Positions 23,961 to 35,044 of a stretch of 64,000 nucleotides of DNA are shown piece after piece. Numbering within the stretch: the stretch's first letter is position 1; the number at the start of each line of letters is the position of its first letter. Position numbers and translations under genes: made by a program. The notes beneath the pieces were generated by a model. It was not told where the DNA came from, searched no databases, and saw only the letters and a program-made list of their open reading frames with translations. The DNA lies in contig JARDYH010000003.1 of the NCBI GenBank assembly GCA_029215795.1, positions 178,820,382 through 178,884,381 on the forward strand. Reading direction: 5' to 3'. The DNA is from Anniella stebbinsi (taxonomy: Eukaryota; Chordata; Lepidosauria; Squamata; Anniellidae).

Positions 23961-24358
23961 TCCCCACTTCTGCAGCACTAATACAAGACAAGAGATGCAA
24001 AGCAAAGCTAGCTATCTGTGGGGACTAAATAAAATCTGAGAAGACATCAAGGGACTGGAAAATAAACCCTCAAATGACATATTTCCTCTACATTTCAGCT
24101 TTGAGGGAAACCAAATGAAGTTGCCTCTGGTCCATTAAACTGCTCTTGCTAAGAACACTGTCTTGGTTTGTCTTGCTACATCTCATCAGATAAAAGCTCT
24201 TTGACCTAAAATAATGTTGCATTTTAATATCTGCTTAACTAGCTATTCTATTAACTGTCTATATAATCAGCCCATGTCTTCCCTCTACCAGCAGTGCAGA
24301 TGTTCAAGGGAAAAATGCCCAGAACAGTGAAGACTCAGATAAAGAGTGGCCATGGACA

Positions 24359-24360
<2 letters not shown>

Positions 24361-24393
<33 letters not shown>
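24361..24393. repeat. (GA)n microsatellite
   Basis: About sixteen ga units. Confidence 0.9.
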
Positions 24394-24396
<3 letters not shown>

Positions 24397-24608
24397 AAAG
24401 CTATTACAGTTCTGTAGTAATTTTGATATATACTGCTTTAAAGTTATTTCACTCACGCTCTCAGAATGCCTGAGAGAGACTTTGCAGCCCCATTCAATGG
24501 ACTTGCTGGGCCCAACTGCAAGTCAGCTCTTTCCCTTCCAGACTAGACTCCATCAGTTGCTTTTTAATCCTGTTTTACTGTCAGATAGAAGGAAACAGAC
24601 AGCAAGAT

Positions 24609-24629
24609 CTCTCTCTCTCTCTCTCTCTC
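24609..24629. repeat. (CT)n microsatellite
   Basis: About ten ct units. Confidence 0.85.
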
Positions 24630-24951
24630 CCACCCCACCCCCGGACTGGCTTCTACTTCAGTATATATGTTTAGAGTCAAATAGTGTTAACCATCTTTGT
24701 TCTATTGTATGTAATGTAATGATATGAACTATATTTCCATTCTTCTTCCTTTTGGTTCTCCTTGCTCTGGTACATCGTAAGCCATTTTGTCAGGATCTCT
24801 AGTTTATCCTTTGTGCAATTAAAAACAAAACAAAACTTGCTAATGTGGTTGCTGTATTGTCCGATTGGACAGGTTTGTACAATTAGCTGGCCAGATTTCC
24901 TGCTTTCATGTTAAAATAAACGCAAATATCTAGAAAATATTGCACAACAGA

Positions 24952-25070
24952 GAGCCTATCTACACTACCGCTTTAAAATGGTGTATAGCAATTTAAAACC
25001 GGTTAATAACCGTTCTTGACCGGTTTAAAACTGTTATACACCGTTTTAAAGCAGTAGTGTAGATAGGCTC
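24952..25070. mobile_element. Near-perfect 119-bp palindromic MITE
   Basis: The left arm gagcctatctacactacc and the right arm ggtagtgtagataggctc-like end (tagtgtagataggctc) are inverted, and the symmetry continues inward through gctttaaaa, ggtgtata and accggtt. The centre is ggttaataaccgttcttgac. The tctacac motif near the tip resembles the Harbinger-like elements. No target duplication was confirmed. Confidence 0.7.
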
Positions 25071-25674
25071 ATAGATAGAAGGCGAGATGTGCATGCACAA
25101 TAGTGCCCAATCGGTTTTTGAAAATAAGCCAAAGCCCGCTTTTCAGTGTTTTTTTTAGCCAATAAGGGACTTTTAGGGGAACAAAGCTAGCCATAGAAAA
25201 ACATATAGAGTGACACACCTTTGTCTGAAGAAGGGCTTCCTAGTTTATTTTTGCATTCATTCTTTGGTCTTCACTGGCGAGAAATAATTGCTGCCCATGA
25301 GGAAACAATTGAGAAATCTTGAATTTCAGAGTAGCTGTGATTGAACAGTAGTGTATCCTCCCCAAAACTAATAGAACCAGCATAGACAGGGGTCTATGCT
25401 CTTCCTAATTCAGGTCTTATTTCATGCACATACGCAAATGATTATTTTTTCTGAGTTGTAAACATATATCCTGTCATTGCAAGTAAAGTCCACCATCAGT
25501 ATAACCCATATTAGAGTGACACTGAGACTGAGAGAGGTTATGTCAGCCCTGCAAAGTAGCCCAGCATTGCTGCACCCATGTTATTGGGAGTGGGGGATGA
25601 AAGGCAATGCTGTATGACAATACTGTAGTCTCCTGGCATGTGGTTTGGTTATTTTTTAGGGAAATGCAGTTGTG
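25071..25674. other. Unique-looking sequence
   Basis: Nothing recognisable. Confidence 0.3.
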
Positions 25675-26000
25675 TAGGGTGACCAGATAAAATCCAGGTC
25701 AGGGCTCATGTAACTTTAACAGTTGTAGAGAAAAGGGAATTTCATCCAGTGTCATTTGTATGCAATTAGTTCCTGGTGAAATTCCCTCTTCATCACAACA
25801 ATTAAAGTTGCAGGCACTATACTAGAGTGACCATAGACAAAAGAAGGCAGGGCCCCTGCAACTTTAACTGTTGTGATGGTGACGGAGAGGGAATTTTACC
25901 AGGAACTAATTGCATACAAATAACACTGGCTGAAATTCCCTTTTCTCTACAACTGTTAAAGTTACATGAGCCCTGACCTGGATTTTATCTGGTCAGCCGA
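25675..26000 (+). mobile_element. Dimeric palindromic hAT-type MITE, copy 1
   Basis: The termini TAGGGTGACCAGAT and ATCTGGTCAGCCGA are inverted. The flanking 8-mers cagttgtg (25667-25674) and cagttgag (26001-26008) match at 7 of 8. The 326-bp body is one long hairpin: the outer arms read gttgtagagaaaaggg, the inner arms gtgatg...gaggg, and the centre holds cactatactagagtgacca in forward orientation. It is non-coding. Confidence 0.92.
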
Positions 26001-26447
26001 CAGTTGAGGGGTGGGGGAAGCTGTGAAGTTGGTTGTAACAACAGAGCTGAGGGGTGATTAATAGCTTGCTCCCATGGGGGGGGGGGTAAATTGGAGGACT
26101 CTTGTGAGTTTGGTGCATGGATTTTGATGACAAAACACCTTGAAGGGAAAGCGTTAATCACCCCTCCCAAAGTGCCACTGCCGCATTCAACTTCTCAAAT
26201 TCCTTGCATATCCCTTAAAAAACAAGCCCTGAAACAATGATGTGAAAGTTTTTGTTTTGTTCTTTAACAACTTCTTTTCTTTAATAACATAACAGAGCCT
26301 GGGGCAGTAACAGCAATGTTTGTTGTTATAGGCTACAGTTCCATAATCAGAGTCATGGGAAAAATGACAGAAAAAATCAGATTGGTATATGGCAGTCCAG
26401 AGGATGAGCACTGCATCAAAGCCCCAAAAATAAAAGTTGTTTCCATC
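26001..26447. other. Unique-looking sequence
   Basis: Contains a short G run near 26077. Nothing else recognised. Confidence 0.3.
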
Positions 26448-26545
26448 CTGGTATTTTGGATTCCAGCTCCCAGCATTCTCAATCATTAACTTGCTGGCTA
26501 GGAGTCATGGTAGTTGAAGTCCAAAATATCTGGTGGGAACCAGAG
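26448..26545. mobile_element. hAT-type MITE fragment
   Basis: Carries ttggattccagctcccagca and the inverted tagttgaagtccaaaatatc, the inner arms of the CAGGGGTGGG hAT family. The termini are eroded. Confidence 0.45.
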
Positions 26546-26587
26546 ACGAGAAGGGTGATAGAAGAAGACCACCATCAATGTGGCTAA

Positions 26588-27130
26588 GGCCCTTTCTATA
26601 CCTCCCAGCATTCTGGGAGAGAGGGGGAAGGCTCCCGCGATATCCTCATCGTGAAAGCGTTCCCCAGCATGCACGCGCAGCACACGATGTCCGGGAAGAA
26701 AATGGGATGTCGTGCCCACCATTTTTTAGGGCCTGAGCACATGCGCTCCAGCGCCAAATATAAGTTTTGTGTTCTTTTTTTAAAAAAGCAAAATCGGCCC
26801 CCACCCCCCTCCCTGCCATCCCAGGGGTGGCGAAATTGCTGCCACGCCCTCCCCTGATAGGCGTGGAGCCACGAAGTGCATCTTGTGGCCATTTCTGGTG
26901 CTGTGCTTACTCGCGAGTAAGCATGGCCCCAGGCAGAACGGAAGGCCACATCTCACACGGTCCTGGAGAATTCCCGGGACTGCTGAAAAATTGGGATTTC
27001 TCAGGGATCCCTTATCCCTGGGAAAACCTGTGCCCACCCACCCTGCCCCCGGAGTCCCTGTGCATCATCTGAACGCATAAGGATCACCCAGGGGCAGTCC
27101 TGGTAAAAAAAGGCCGGTGTAGGAATGGCC
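26588..27130. mobile_element. Harbinger-like MITE
   Basis: The ends ggccctttctatacc and ggtgtaggaatggcc are inverted. The flanks are taa (26585-26587) and caa (27131-27133). The inside is GC-rich, with ttactcgcgagtaagc (near 26907), the same palindrome as in the 15775 copy. ORFs inside are by-products of GC content. Confidence 0.7.
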
Positions 27131-27291
27131 CAAAAGGAAAATGCTGTCAATGAGCAGAAAAGATCATCCCAAAACATCCTTCCAATGGGACGTATGCTAA
27201 TCTGCAGGGAATATACAGTCCTTGGGTACGAGGGAAATAAGAAAAATACATGGGTGCCAAGTCCCATTGAACTTGTCATTCTTGCTTTGTC

Positions 27292-27609
27292 TAGGCTGAC
27301 CATCTGAAAAGGAGGACAGGGCTCATGTAACTTTAACAGTTGTAGAGAAAAGGGAATTTCAGCCGGTGTCATTTGTATACAATTAGTTCCTGGTGAAATT
27401 CCTCTTCATCACAACAGTTAAAGTTGCAGGCACTATACTAGAGTGACCAGATACAAAAGAAGGCAGGGCCCCTGCAACTTTAACTGTTGTGATGAAGAGG
27501 TTATATCACCAGGAACTAATTGCATACAAATGACACTGGCTGAAATGCCATTTCTTTACAACTGTTAAAGTTACATGAGCCCTGTCCTCCTTTTCATATG
27601 GTCAGCCTA
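27292..27609 (+). mobile_element. Dimeric palindromic hAT-type MITE, copy 2
   Basis: Termini TAGGCTGACCATCT and ATATGGTCAGCCTA. It has perfect 8-bp target duplications gctttgtc (27284-27291 and 27610-27617). Same architecture as copy 1, with the centre marker forward, 318 bp. Confidence 0.95.
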
Positions 27610-27617
27610 GCTTTGTC

Positions 27618-28388
27618 CCTTTGAAGAAGGTTTTGCCTCAGGAGCATTAAAATTTGCTTTAAGATGCAGCAGGGAAGTTGCTGCTGCTTCCACTCCACCC
27701 CAGTTTCGTGTATTGGTTCAAAAGTGTGAAATGATGTAAGCTTTCGCTAAACTGCAAACCAAACTAATTTCTCCCTATACCTAGGATGTACTGACTAATA
27801 CACACACACAAGGGGTGAGATTGTATTGTTCTTCTGTAATACTCACCGCTCAGTAATGCTTAACCACACTGAATTCTCACTTCTCTAAATCACTCTCACT
27901 CTACATATAAACAGGGAGGGGATTTTTCTTAACACTGAAAGTGAGGTGCCTCTATTTGGAAACTTATTTATTTATTTTGACTGGCATGCTAGCCTTGCTT
28001 TCTTGGGTAGTGCATAGTTGTTTTAACAACCTTCAGGGAGTTTCAGGGGTGATGTTTGTTTGTAGACACTTCATGGTGAATTTCTATGCACCTTTCAGTC
28101 TTGCAGCTTAGTAGACACAGCATTAATTTGCTAGACTTTGAATCATGTGCTCAGCAGGGTGTGGTGTGTACAGATCCTCTGGTTAGATGCCCATATTCAG
28201 AAATCAGGGCTACACACATGCTTCCTGAAACCAATGGGTGCATATCCAACCCATGTGATTGCCTGCATCAGTACATTCCAAAATGCTGTATGTATCGTTG
28301 ATAGGGGCACACTTTCCCATGGATTTGGAGATGTAGACACAAAACTGCTTCTCCTCTTGCAACTGAGGGCTTATTTTTTCCTCCTTTG

Positions 28389-28420
<32 letters not shown>

Positions 28421-28827
28421 CATAAATTTGCATGTGGCTTTGAGCCAAATTAGGTGATTTACTAATATTTGGTTCAGCTGCAACCAAAACTAGCAACCAC
28501 ACATCTAGTCCCCCTCTCTTCTCTGCCTCTGCCATGTAGTACAACTTACTCACCAGGTTTCTACACCTCGATCCATGACATTGGCTGTGCTAGTAGAGAT
28601 GAGCAAGCATCCCTGATCTTGTCTTGAAGGGGGCTCAATTTTTGTGTGCATGAAAAATGTTTGTGGATGCTCAAGCATCCACCACCACTTTCCTCTTCCC
28701 CTGCTCCACCAGGGGGTCAAACAGCTTATCTGAGGTGGCCTGGAAGGCAGTGCAAGGTCCTGCATCTCCCTGTCTGAGAAAGTGCATTTCTCCTGGGGAA
28801 GGGACTCGGATGACAACAAGCTGTAGT
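27618..28827. other. Unassigned stretch with a microsatellite
   Basis: Contains (ATT)n at 28393-28420. The remainder looks unique; no exon or element end was recognised. Confidence 0.35.
28393..28420. repeat. (ATT)n microsatellite
   Basis: About nine att units. Confidence 0.9.
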
Positions 28828-28977
28828 GATGGCCACCAATTTGGATGGCTTTAAAAGGGGGTTCGATAAATTCCTGGAGGAGAAGGCAATCAATGGCAAT
28901 TAGTCCTGATAGCTATGGGTTCCCTCCAGTTTCCAAAGGAGTAAGCCTATATACATCAGTTGCTGGGGAACATGGGT
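28828..28977 (+). mobile_element. CR1-like LINE 3' end, first half (interrupted)
   Basis: Reads atggccaccaatttggatgg, then ctttaaaagggggttcgata, then cagttgctggggaacatggg and gggagggtgctgtt. This matches the typical 3' end region of a reptile CR1-like LINE. It breaks off at about 28977, where a minus-strand LINE begins. Its continuation appears at about 31618. Confidence 0.7.
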
Positions 28978-28982
28978 GGGAG

Positions 28983-29148
28983 GGTGCTGTTCATTTCATT
29001 TCATTCATTTATTACGTTTATATACCACCCCATAGCTGAAGCTCTCTGGGCAGTTTGCAAAATGCAAGTTTACAGTAGAAATAACACAAATAATATTCAA
29101 CAATATACTACAACAATGTTTAACAATGTACTAAACAACAACAATAAT
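28983..29148 (-). mobile_element. LINE 3' tail
   Basis: Minus-strand end of an L2/CR1-type LINE: the sequence ccaccccatagctgaagctc on the plus strand, flanked by cattcatttattacg. It adjoins a second tail at 29151. Confidence 0.65.
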
Positions 29149-29150
29149 AA

Positions 29151-31325
29151 TATATTTATTTCTTACCCGCCTCTCCCTCCATATCGAGGCGGGGAACAGC
29201 ATCAAACACGAATGATATAAAATACATAAAACTGATTAAAAGCATATAAAAGTAATACATTATTAAAATACCAATACAACTTTTAAAATTCGACTGGGTT
29301 GGCCTGCTGGAAGAGATCAGTCTTTATAGCTTTCTTGAAGACTATGAAGTTGGCGAATCTCTCCCAGCAGGCCATTCCACAGTCTGGAAGCAGCAGAAGA
29401 AAAGGTCCTCTGGGTAACGGTTGTCAGTTTAGTTTTGAATGATTCTAGTAAATTCTTCCCAGAGGACCTGAGCGTGCAGGGAGGATTGTATGGGAGAAGG
29501 TGATCGCGCAGGTAACCTGGACCCAAACCATGTAGGGCTTTAAAGGTAATGACCAACACTTTGTACTTTGCCCAGAAAGTAATTGGCAGCCAGTGGAGTA
29601 ATTTTAAAGCTGGTGTAATATGGTCACCCCTAGGTGTACCGGTGACCGAGCTGGCTGCCATATTTTGAACTAGTTGAAGTTTCCAGACTAGGCACAGAGG
29701 TAGCCCTATGTAGAGCACATTGCAGAAGTTGAGCCTCAAAGTTACCAGCGCATGCACTACTGTCTTTAGGTCTTCCAACTCTAGGAAGGGGCGCAGCTGG
29801 CATATCAGCTGAAGCTGATAGTAGGCACTCCTGGCCGTGGCATCTATCTGAGCAGTCATAGATCCAAGCTGCAAACACAGCCTTTCAGCAGGAGTGTAAC
29901 CCCATCCAGAACTGGTTGACACACCTCCAAACCCAGGTTGGGGCCTTTGACAGTAAGCAGCACCTCCACCTTTTCTGGATTCAGCTTCAGTTTGGTTTTC
30001 CTCATCCAACCTATTACCAGCTCCAAGCACTCATTCAGAGGAGACACACTATCCTTAGCTGACGTTGTTGTCAAAGGCATAGAGAAATATATTTGGGTAT
30101 CATCAGCATACTGATAGCACTCCACCCCATGCCTCCGGATCCTCTCTCACAGCGGTTTCATGTACATGTTAAACAGCATTGGGGATAGAATGGCGCCTTG
30201 TGGTATGCCATACAACAGCTCCTTCTTTGAGGAGCAAGTATCCCCAAGCATCACCATCTGGAACCTGCCTGAGAGATAGGACCGGAACCACTGAAGCACA
30301 GTGTCACCAATTCCCAATCCTCTCAGGCATTCCAGAAGGATACCATGGTCGATAGTATCGAAAACCGCTGAGAGATCCAGAAGTACCAGCAGGGACACAC
30401 TCCCCCTGTCAATACTCAAGCGTAGATCATCCACTTAGGCGACCATAGCGGTCTCAACTCCGTATCCTGCCCTGAAGCCGGTTTGAAATGGGTCCAGAAA
30501 ATCTGTATCATCCAAAACTGCTTGGAGTTGGAAAGCAACTGCCCTCTTGATTACTTTGCCCAAAAACAGAAGATTTGATGTTGGTCTGAAGTTATTAAGA
30601 TCCAGGGGGTCCAGGGAGGGCTTTTTTAGAAGCGGCCATACTACCACTTCTTTTAAACATAATGGAAAACTCCCCTCCCTGAGAGATGCATTAATAATAC
30701 GTTGTAATTGTAGTCTAATTGCATCTCCTCCCTGGGCGACTAGCCAAGAAGGGCAGGGATCGAGAGAGCAAGTTGTCCTCCTCACTCATCCAAGCAGCTT
30801 GTCCACGTCCTCGGTACTCACTAACTGAAACTGATCTAGTGTAATTCTACTCGCGGAGTTGCTGGACACTCCATTGTCAGCCTCTGCTATAACGACGGCA
30901 TCTATATCGGCTCTTATCCAAGAGATTTAATCTGTGAAATGATCATTAAAGGCATTACAGCAAACTACTGAAGGCTCTAAGATTGGTTTCAGGGGGAAAG
31001 GTGCCTGGGTTAGACCCCTCACCACCCTGAACAGTTCTGTTGGATGAGAATTTGCAGACACAATGCGTGCAGAGAATAAAACTTTCTTCGCTGCACATAT
31101 TGCCACCCCATAGGAATGAAGGTGTTCTCTATGTCATGTCTTGTCGGATATAAGTCGAGGTTTTCGCCGTCGGTGCTCCAGTCATTGTCGTTCCCTCTTC
31201 AACTCCCTGAGATCTTCTGTATACGTGGGTGCCTGGTTAGAAGCGGGTTGGAGAGGACGTTTGGGGGCAATCATGTCGATAGCCCTAGTTAGGTCTTGAT
31301 TCCATCTATTGACCAGGGCTTCTAT
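29151..31325 (-). mobile_element. L2-type LINE, 5'-truncated, frameshifted ORF2
   Basis: A minus-strand non-LTR retrotransposon of the L2/CR1 group, about 2.2 kb. From 30785 the frame reads SLREGSFPLCLKE, then PTSNLLFLGKVIKRAVAFQL (RT motifs). A stop follows at 30437-30435, then LLDLSAVFDTIDHGILLECL, GIPQGAILSPMLFNMYMKPL, and YADD at 30110-30099. A frameshift near 30000 moves to the frame at 30030-29317 with SAYYQLQLICQLRPF and LHWLPITFWAKYKVLV. RT catalytic motifs are all recognisable, but the frame is broken by at least one stop and one shift. The 3' end has the gcctctccctccatatcgag tail. The 5' half (endonuclease) is missing or decayed beyond 30900. Confidence 0.9.
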
Positions 31326-31605
31326 AGGATCGTCGACAATATCACAATAATACTCAAAAATATACTAAATACAAGTTTACAGCAAAACAGAACAGATAAG
31401 GGGGAAAAAACAACTTGGTTGGAATAACATCTCTCCCCCTGAAGCAGCGCCTCCCAAACTTCAGCTCCAGCCTTGCTTTTAAAGTCTCCAGGTATGTGTG
31501 GGGGTGGGGTAGGGGAGCAGGTGGAATAGCTCACCCTTGATGGCACTGCGTCTCTCCCTCTGAAGCAGCACCTCCCTCCACCCTCTCCCTTGTCCCAAAT
31601 GGCAA
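31326..31605. other. Unassigned insert between LINE parts
   Basis: AT-rich start (acaataatactcaaaaatat) then GC-richer sequence with ctgaagcagcgcctcc and ctgaagcagcacctccc as a direct repeat about 120 bp apart (31438 and 31560). It lies between the L2 copy and the second CR1-like half. Its origin is unknown. Confidence 0.35.
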
Positions 31606-31617
31606 AGGATCCATAGT

Positions 31618-31740
31618 AGAGTTGTGCTTGTGTCCTGCTTGTGGGTTCCTGGTTCACAGCTGGTTGGCCACTGTGTGAACAGAATGCTGGACAAGATGAA
31701 TCCTTGGACTGATCCAGCATGGGTCCTCTTATGTTCTTAT
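31618..31740 (+). mobile_element. CR1-like LINE 3' end, second half
   Basis: Reads gttgtgcttgtgtcctgctt, then gctggttggccactgtgtga, acagaatgctggacaagatg and ends with tcttatgttcttatg, an octamer-type tail typical of CR1 elements. It fits directly after the part ending at 28977, so the L2 copy between them appears to be a later insertion. Confidence 0.7.
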
Positions 31741-32669
31741 GACAACCTAGAATCCCCATGGGAAAACTGACATCAATTTGCATACATTTCCTTGAAACAT
31801 CAGAGGGCCTTTTGCCGGCAGAAAGTTTGGCCTTGGATGCATTGAATTATCTGACAAGAAGAGTTCTGAAGGTCATTTAGTCCTCTTCTGATAAAGGGCC
31901 TTTCATTCTCTAACATTCCTAGTGCACCAGCACACTTAATAGCCCATTGATTATGGCCATGCATGAGAGCTATAGTGTTTGCATTTGGACTTGCCCATTT
32001 TGGACACGTGTTTCCATTGGGGGAATTTTTCTTTCTGTACATTGAGCCTTTTAAACATGTGCAGGCCTTTTGAATGGTCTTGACAACACTGCCAAAGTCT
32101 GCGGTCACTGAGAGAGGGTCATCCTTCAGGTCCGTGATGGAGCAGTGATAAGAACCCATTGGAGCAGAAAGATCTAGTGCACTCTTCACCATTCTGTCTC
32201 ACTTAATTGTGTGCACGTGTGGGGAGGAGGGATTTGAACAACCAGGTAGGACTGCTATGGTAACAGTTCACAGAGTATGTATAGCCACAATATACATGTT
32301 TGCTTGTGCCAATGCAGCTACAGTGGCATTAATGTGGAGTCGTTAGGGAAAGGCATACTGCAGTGCTCCATTTTCATATTAGTCTACTCATGACTATATT
32401 CTCACTATCAAAACATTGGGAATACGTATGTAGTTGCTTGCTAGGCATACAAATAGGAGAGTGAGGCTGAATTCAATGTCTACTGCTGCCACATGACTCC
32501 CTTCAGCTAGAGGAAGTAGGACTATTCATCCTGTGCAGTTCCTAGGTGAAAGTAACATCTGTGGATCTTTCTTTGAGGTGCAAGGTGACAGCTTCCCGAA
32601 TGTAGTTTATTTCTTCTGCCTCCTTCTAGCTTTCTGATGGCATTGCTTATACTGTCCATGAGGATCCAT
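31741..32669. other. Unique-looking sequence
   Basis: No recognised element. The 130-codon minus-strand frame at 31800-32192 has no recognisable domain. Confidence 0.3.
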
Positions 32670-32872
32670 GGGGAGGGGCTATAGCTTAGTGTGATAGAGC
32701 ACTTGCTTTGCATGCAGAAGGGCACGGGTTCAATCCCCGGCTTCTCCAGGCAGGGCGAGGGAAGAATCCTGCCTGAAACTCTGGAGAGCTGCTACCAGTC
32801 AGTGTTGACAATACTGGGCTAGATGGGCCAAGGGTTGGAGTGAGTCTTCCTGTTTTCCTATGTTCCTATGAT
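32670..32872 (+). mobile_element. tRNA-Ala-derived SINE with CR1-like tail
   Basis: The first 79 bases (32670-32748) match a tRNA-Ala(TGC) gene: the A box atagcttagtgtgatagagc, the anticodon region gctttgcatgc, the B box gggttcaatcccc and the end cttctcca. The body continues with cctgaaactctggagagctg and gggctagatgggccaagg, and ends ttcctatgttcctatg, resembling a CR1-like 3' end. This suggests dependence on a CR1-like reverse transcriptase. It is not a functional tRNA gene. Confidence 0.85.
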
Positions 32873-33636
32873 CAAAAGGAGGTGAATAGACAACCTTGCA
32901 GAAGACTATGACAAATTGTTATAGCCAGGTATAGGGTTGCATCCACATAGCTGGTGGTCTTGGATGCTGTAGCAGATAACCACAAAAGCCTAGTGGTTAC
33001 AGTACCATGGACAACCTTCAGTAATCAATTTGCTACAGCAGAGGCTGGAAGTGAACTGAAGCCTTATGTGTCACTTTTTCCAGTACCCTTCCCAAGTTTC
33101 CAAAAAGGCCAACCCTGTGGCCTAAAGACAAGCATTTCTGTGCAGGACTTGCAGGAACACAGTGCCAGGACTTCTTTCTGAGCAGGCATGCGGATGTCAT
33201 CTGCCACACCTTTCAAGATTCCCTGTTCTCCCTGAGCTGAGGTGCAATTCTCACAGTAACTGTGGGGTGGGGAGATGAATTTTCCCAACAACAATATACT
33301 GTTCCCTATGGTAATGCAAAGTATTCTGGGGTGTCTTGGCTTTCAATAGGCAATTCAGACCCATTAGTCTTACAAAAGACCTGCTCCTAGTGGAGCTAAA
33401 ATGGCCAAGGCTGTTTTGTTGATATGAATCAAAACAGCTGCCTGCAATTTTGGACCCTCCTTGGGGTTGTGGCTACGGAGACTGTCATGATGAGCACCTG
33501 AACACTGCTTCTGGGACTCCTTGGCTAGCTCACTCCTTGCGCTGGACAAGCACAATAGTGTGGGAGGTGTGTGGCTCCTCAGGCAAGTCAAGCTCAGATG
33601 GAGGCGTTTGTGGGTATCCTGGCTCAGGTTCTATGG
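32873..33636. other. Unassigned sequence
   Basis: No recognised element or exon on either strand. Confidence 0.3.
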
Positions 33637-33772
33637 CAGGGGTGGGCAACTTGTAGTCCTCCAGATGTTTGGGCTGACAACTCCCATGATCCCTCACCAT
33701 TAGCTATGCTGGCTAGGGTTGATGCGAGTTGTAGATCAAAGCATCCCGTAGGCCACAAGTTGCCCACTCCTC
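33637..33772. mobile_element. hAT-type MITE (CAGGGGTGGGCAACTTG)
   Basis: The left end CAGGGGTGGGCAACTTGTAG pairs with the right end ccacaagttgcccactcc. The flanks ttctatgg (33629-33636) and ctctacag (33773-33780) are similar. Interior inverted arms flank tatgctggctag. Confidence 0.8.
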
Positions 33773-33828
33773 CTCTACAGGCTTCAGACTACCAGCCTCA
33801 GATTCTGCAACAGGAATGAGATCCAGCT

Positions 33829-34050
33829 CAGTGGAGGTTGGTGGCTTCCATTTCAGTGGGGCAGTGAATCCACTCTGGGTTTCAGTCAAAATCAGCCACA
33901 ACTCTAAAGGACCTATCAAAGGTGCTGCTGAACCCATTTTGGGGATAGAGTTCGGCACTTTGGGTAGCTCCTCTAATGTCCGGCGGGTTCTGAGTGAAAC
34001 TCATAGCGGATTCACTGTCCCACTGAAATAGGAGCCACCAGTCTCCACTG
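33829..34050. mobile_element. hAT-type MITE (CAGTGGAGGTTGGTGGC), copy 1
   Basis: The ends cagtggaggttggtggc and gccaccagtctccactg are inverted. The flanks atccagct (33821-33828) and atccagtt (34051-34058) match at 7 of 8. The interior includes cagtcaaaatcagccacaac and gttctgagtgaaac. A second copy lies at 59823-60043. Confidence 0.88.
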
Positions 34051-34058
34051 ATCCAGTT

Positions 34059-34650
34059 CCCCTGCCAGTGGTGCAGCAGCTACAGACTCAGGCAGTTCAT
34101 GCTTTTCTGGCACTCTTGATGGCCTCTCTCCACCCATTTCTGTGCCGTGTTTTAATGCCTCATTTGAAAAAATGAGGGGCAAAAGCTGACTAGGTTTTGA
34201 AATGTTAGTCACCTTTCAGTGGTAAATAGGCATCATTATGTAGATTTTGCCCTTCAGAATATTCAGTGACTAATTTTTATTTTCACTGTTTTTCAGGCCA
34301 GTTGGTATATAATGCACCAACAAAGACTAGTGTTCCCAAGACTTCAGAAAGGGAAATTCCGTGTGGTGGTAACAAAAATGTTGTAACCCGCAGTACTTTG
34401 GGCCCATGCTTTCCAAATGAGGATGCATCACTTTTAATAACTTGGGCATTATTGTAGTTCAATGTTTTAACTTGACTCATTGGGAAGTTCTCAGTTAGGG
34501 TGAAAAGCCTCGTAATATGCAATTCCATTGGAATTCCATTTTAATGAAAGCCTCAGTGTTCACTCGAACAGAGAAAACACTGATACAGTCATGGCACCAT
34601 TTTTAGCAGAGCACCCTTCTCAACTAAAAAAGGTTATTTTTACAAAAGAA
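34059..34650. other. Unique-looking sequence
   Basis: No recognised element. Confidence 0.3.
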
Positions 34651-34990
34651 ATGCATTTATTTATTTATTTATTGGTTGTTTGCTATGAATCATTTATAGA
34701 GTGATTTTATAAAACAAAAAACAAAAAACAAGCAAACACCCATTTCTAACGTGGTTTACAAATGTCTTTTTAAAAATACAAAATTAAAACAGTCATAAAA
34801 CCCAGTAGCATAAAGAGTAAATAATAAATAAATTAATAAATAAATACATAAATAAATAAAAATATGTGTACTCAAGAGAACAACATGCAAAGCTGCCAAA
34901 ATATCCTAAAGTCTTGCTGGAAGGGCAAAGGAAAAAGACATCCCTTTGGGGCACCACAGAGAAGCCCTAATCCTGCTCCATCACAATGTC
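34651..34990 (-). mobile_element. LINE 3' fragment with expanded tails
   Basis: A minus-strand LINE tail: (TTTA)n at 34653-34672, then acgtggtttacaaatg, (AAATA)n-like sequence at 34818-34860, and sequence near 34960-34985 resembling ORF2 end regions. Strongly diverged. Confidence 0.45.
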
Positions 34991-35044
34991 CCTTAGATGG
35001 TTGGGAAAATGCAATGCAAGCCTCTGAAAAAGCTCACGAAGGCA

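Larger units (their letters stand above)
23961..24951. other. Unassigned stretch with two microsatellites
   Basis: Contains (GA)n at 24361-24393 and (CT)n at 24609-24629. The rest looks unique and non-coding. Confidence 0.4.

Noticed and set aside
29317..30030. 237-codon minus-strand open frame as a host gene
   Set aside because: It is the C-terminal part of an L2-type LINE ORF2, with matching motifs at 9933-10241.
32670..32748. Functional tRNA-Ala gene
   Set aside because: The sequence has several changes in paired stems and continues straight into a SINE body and CR1-like tail.
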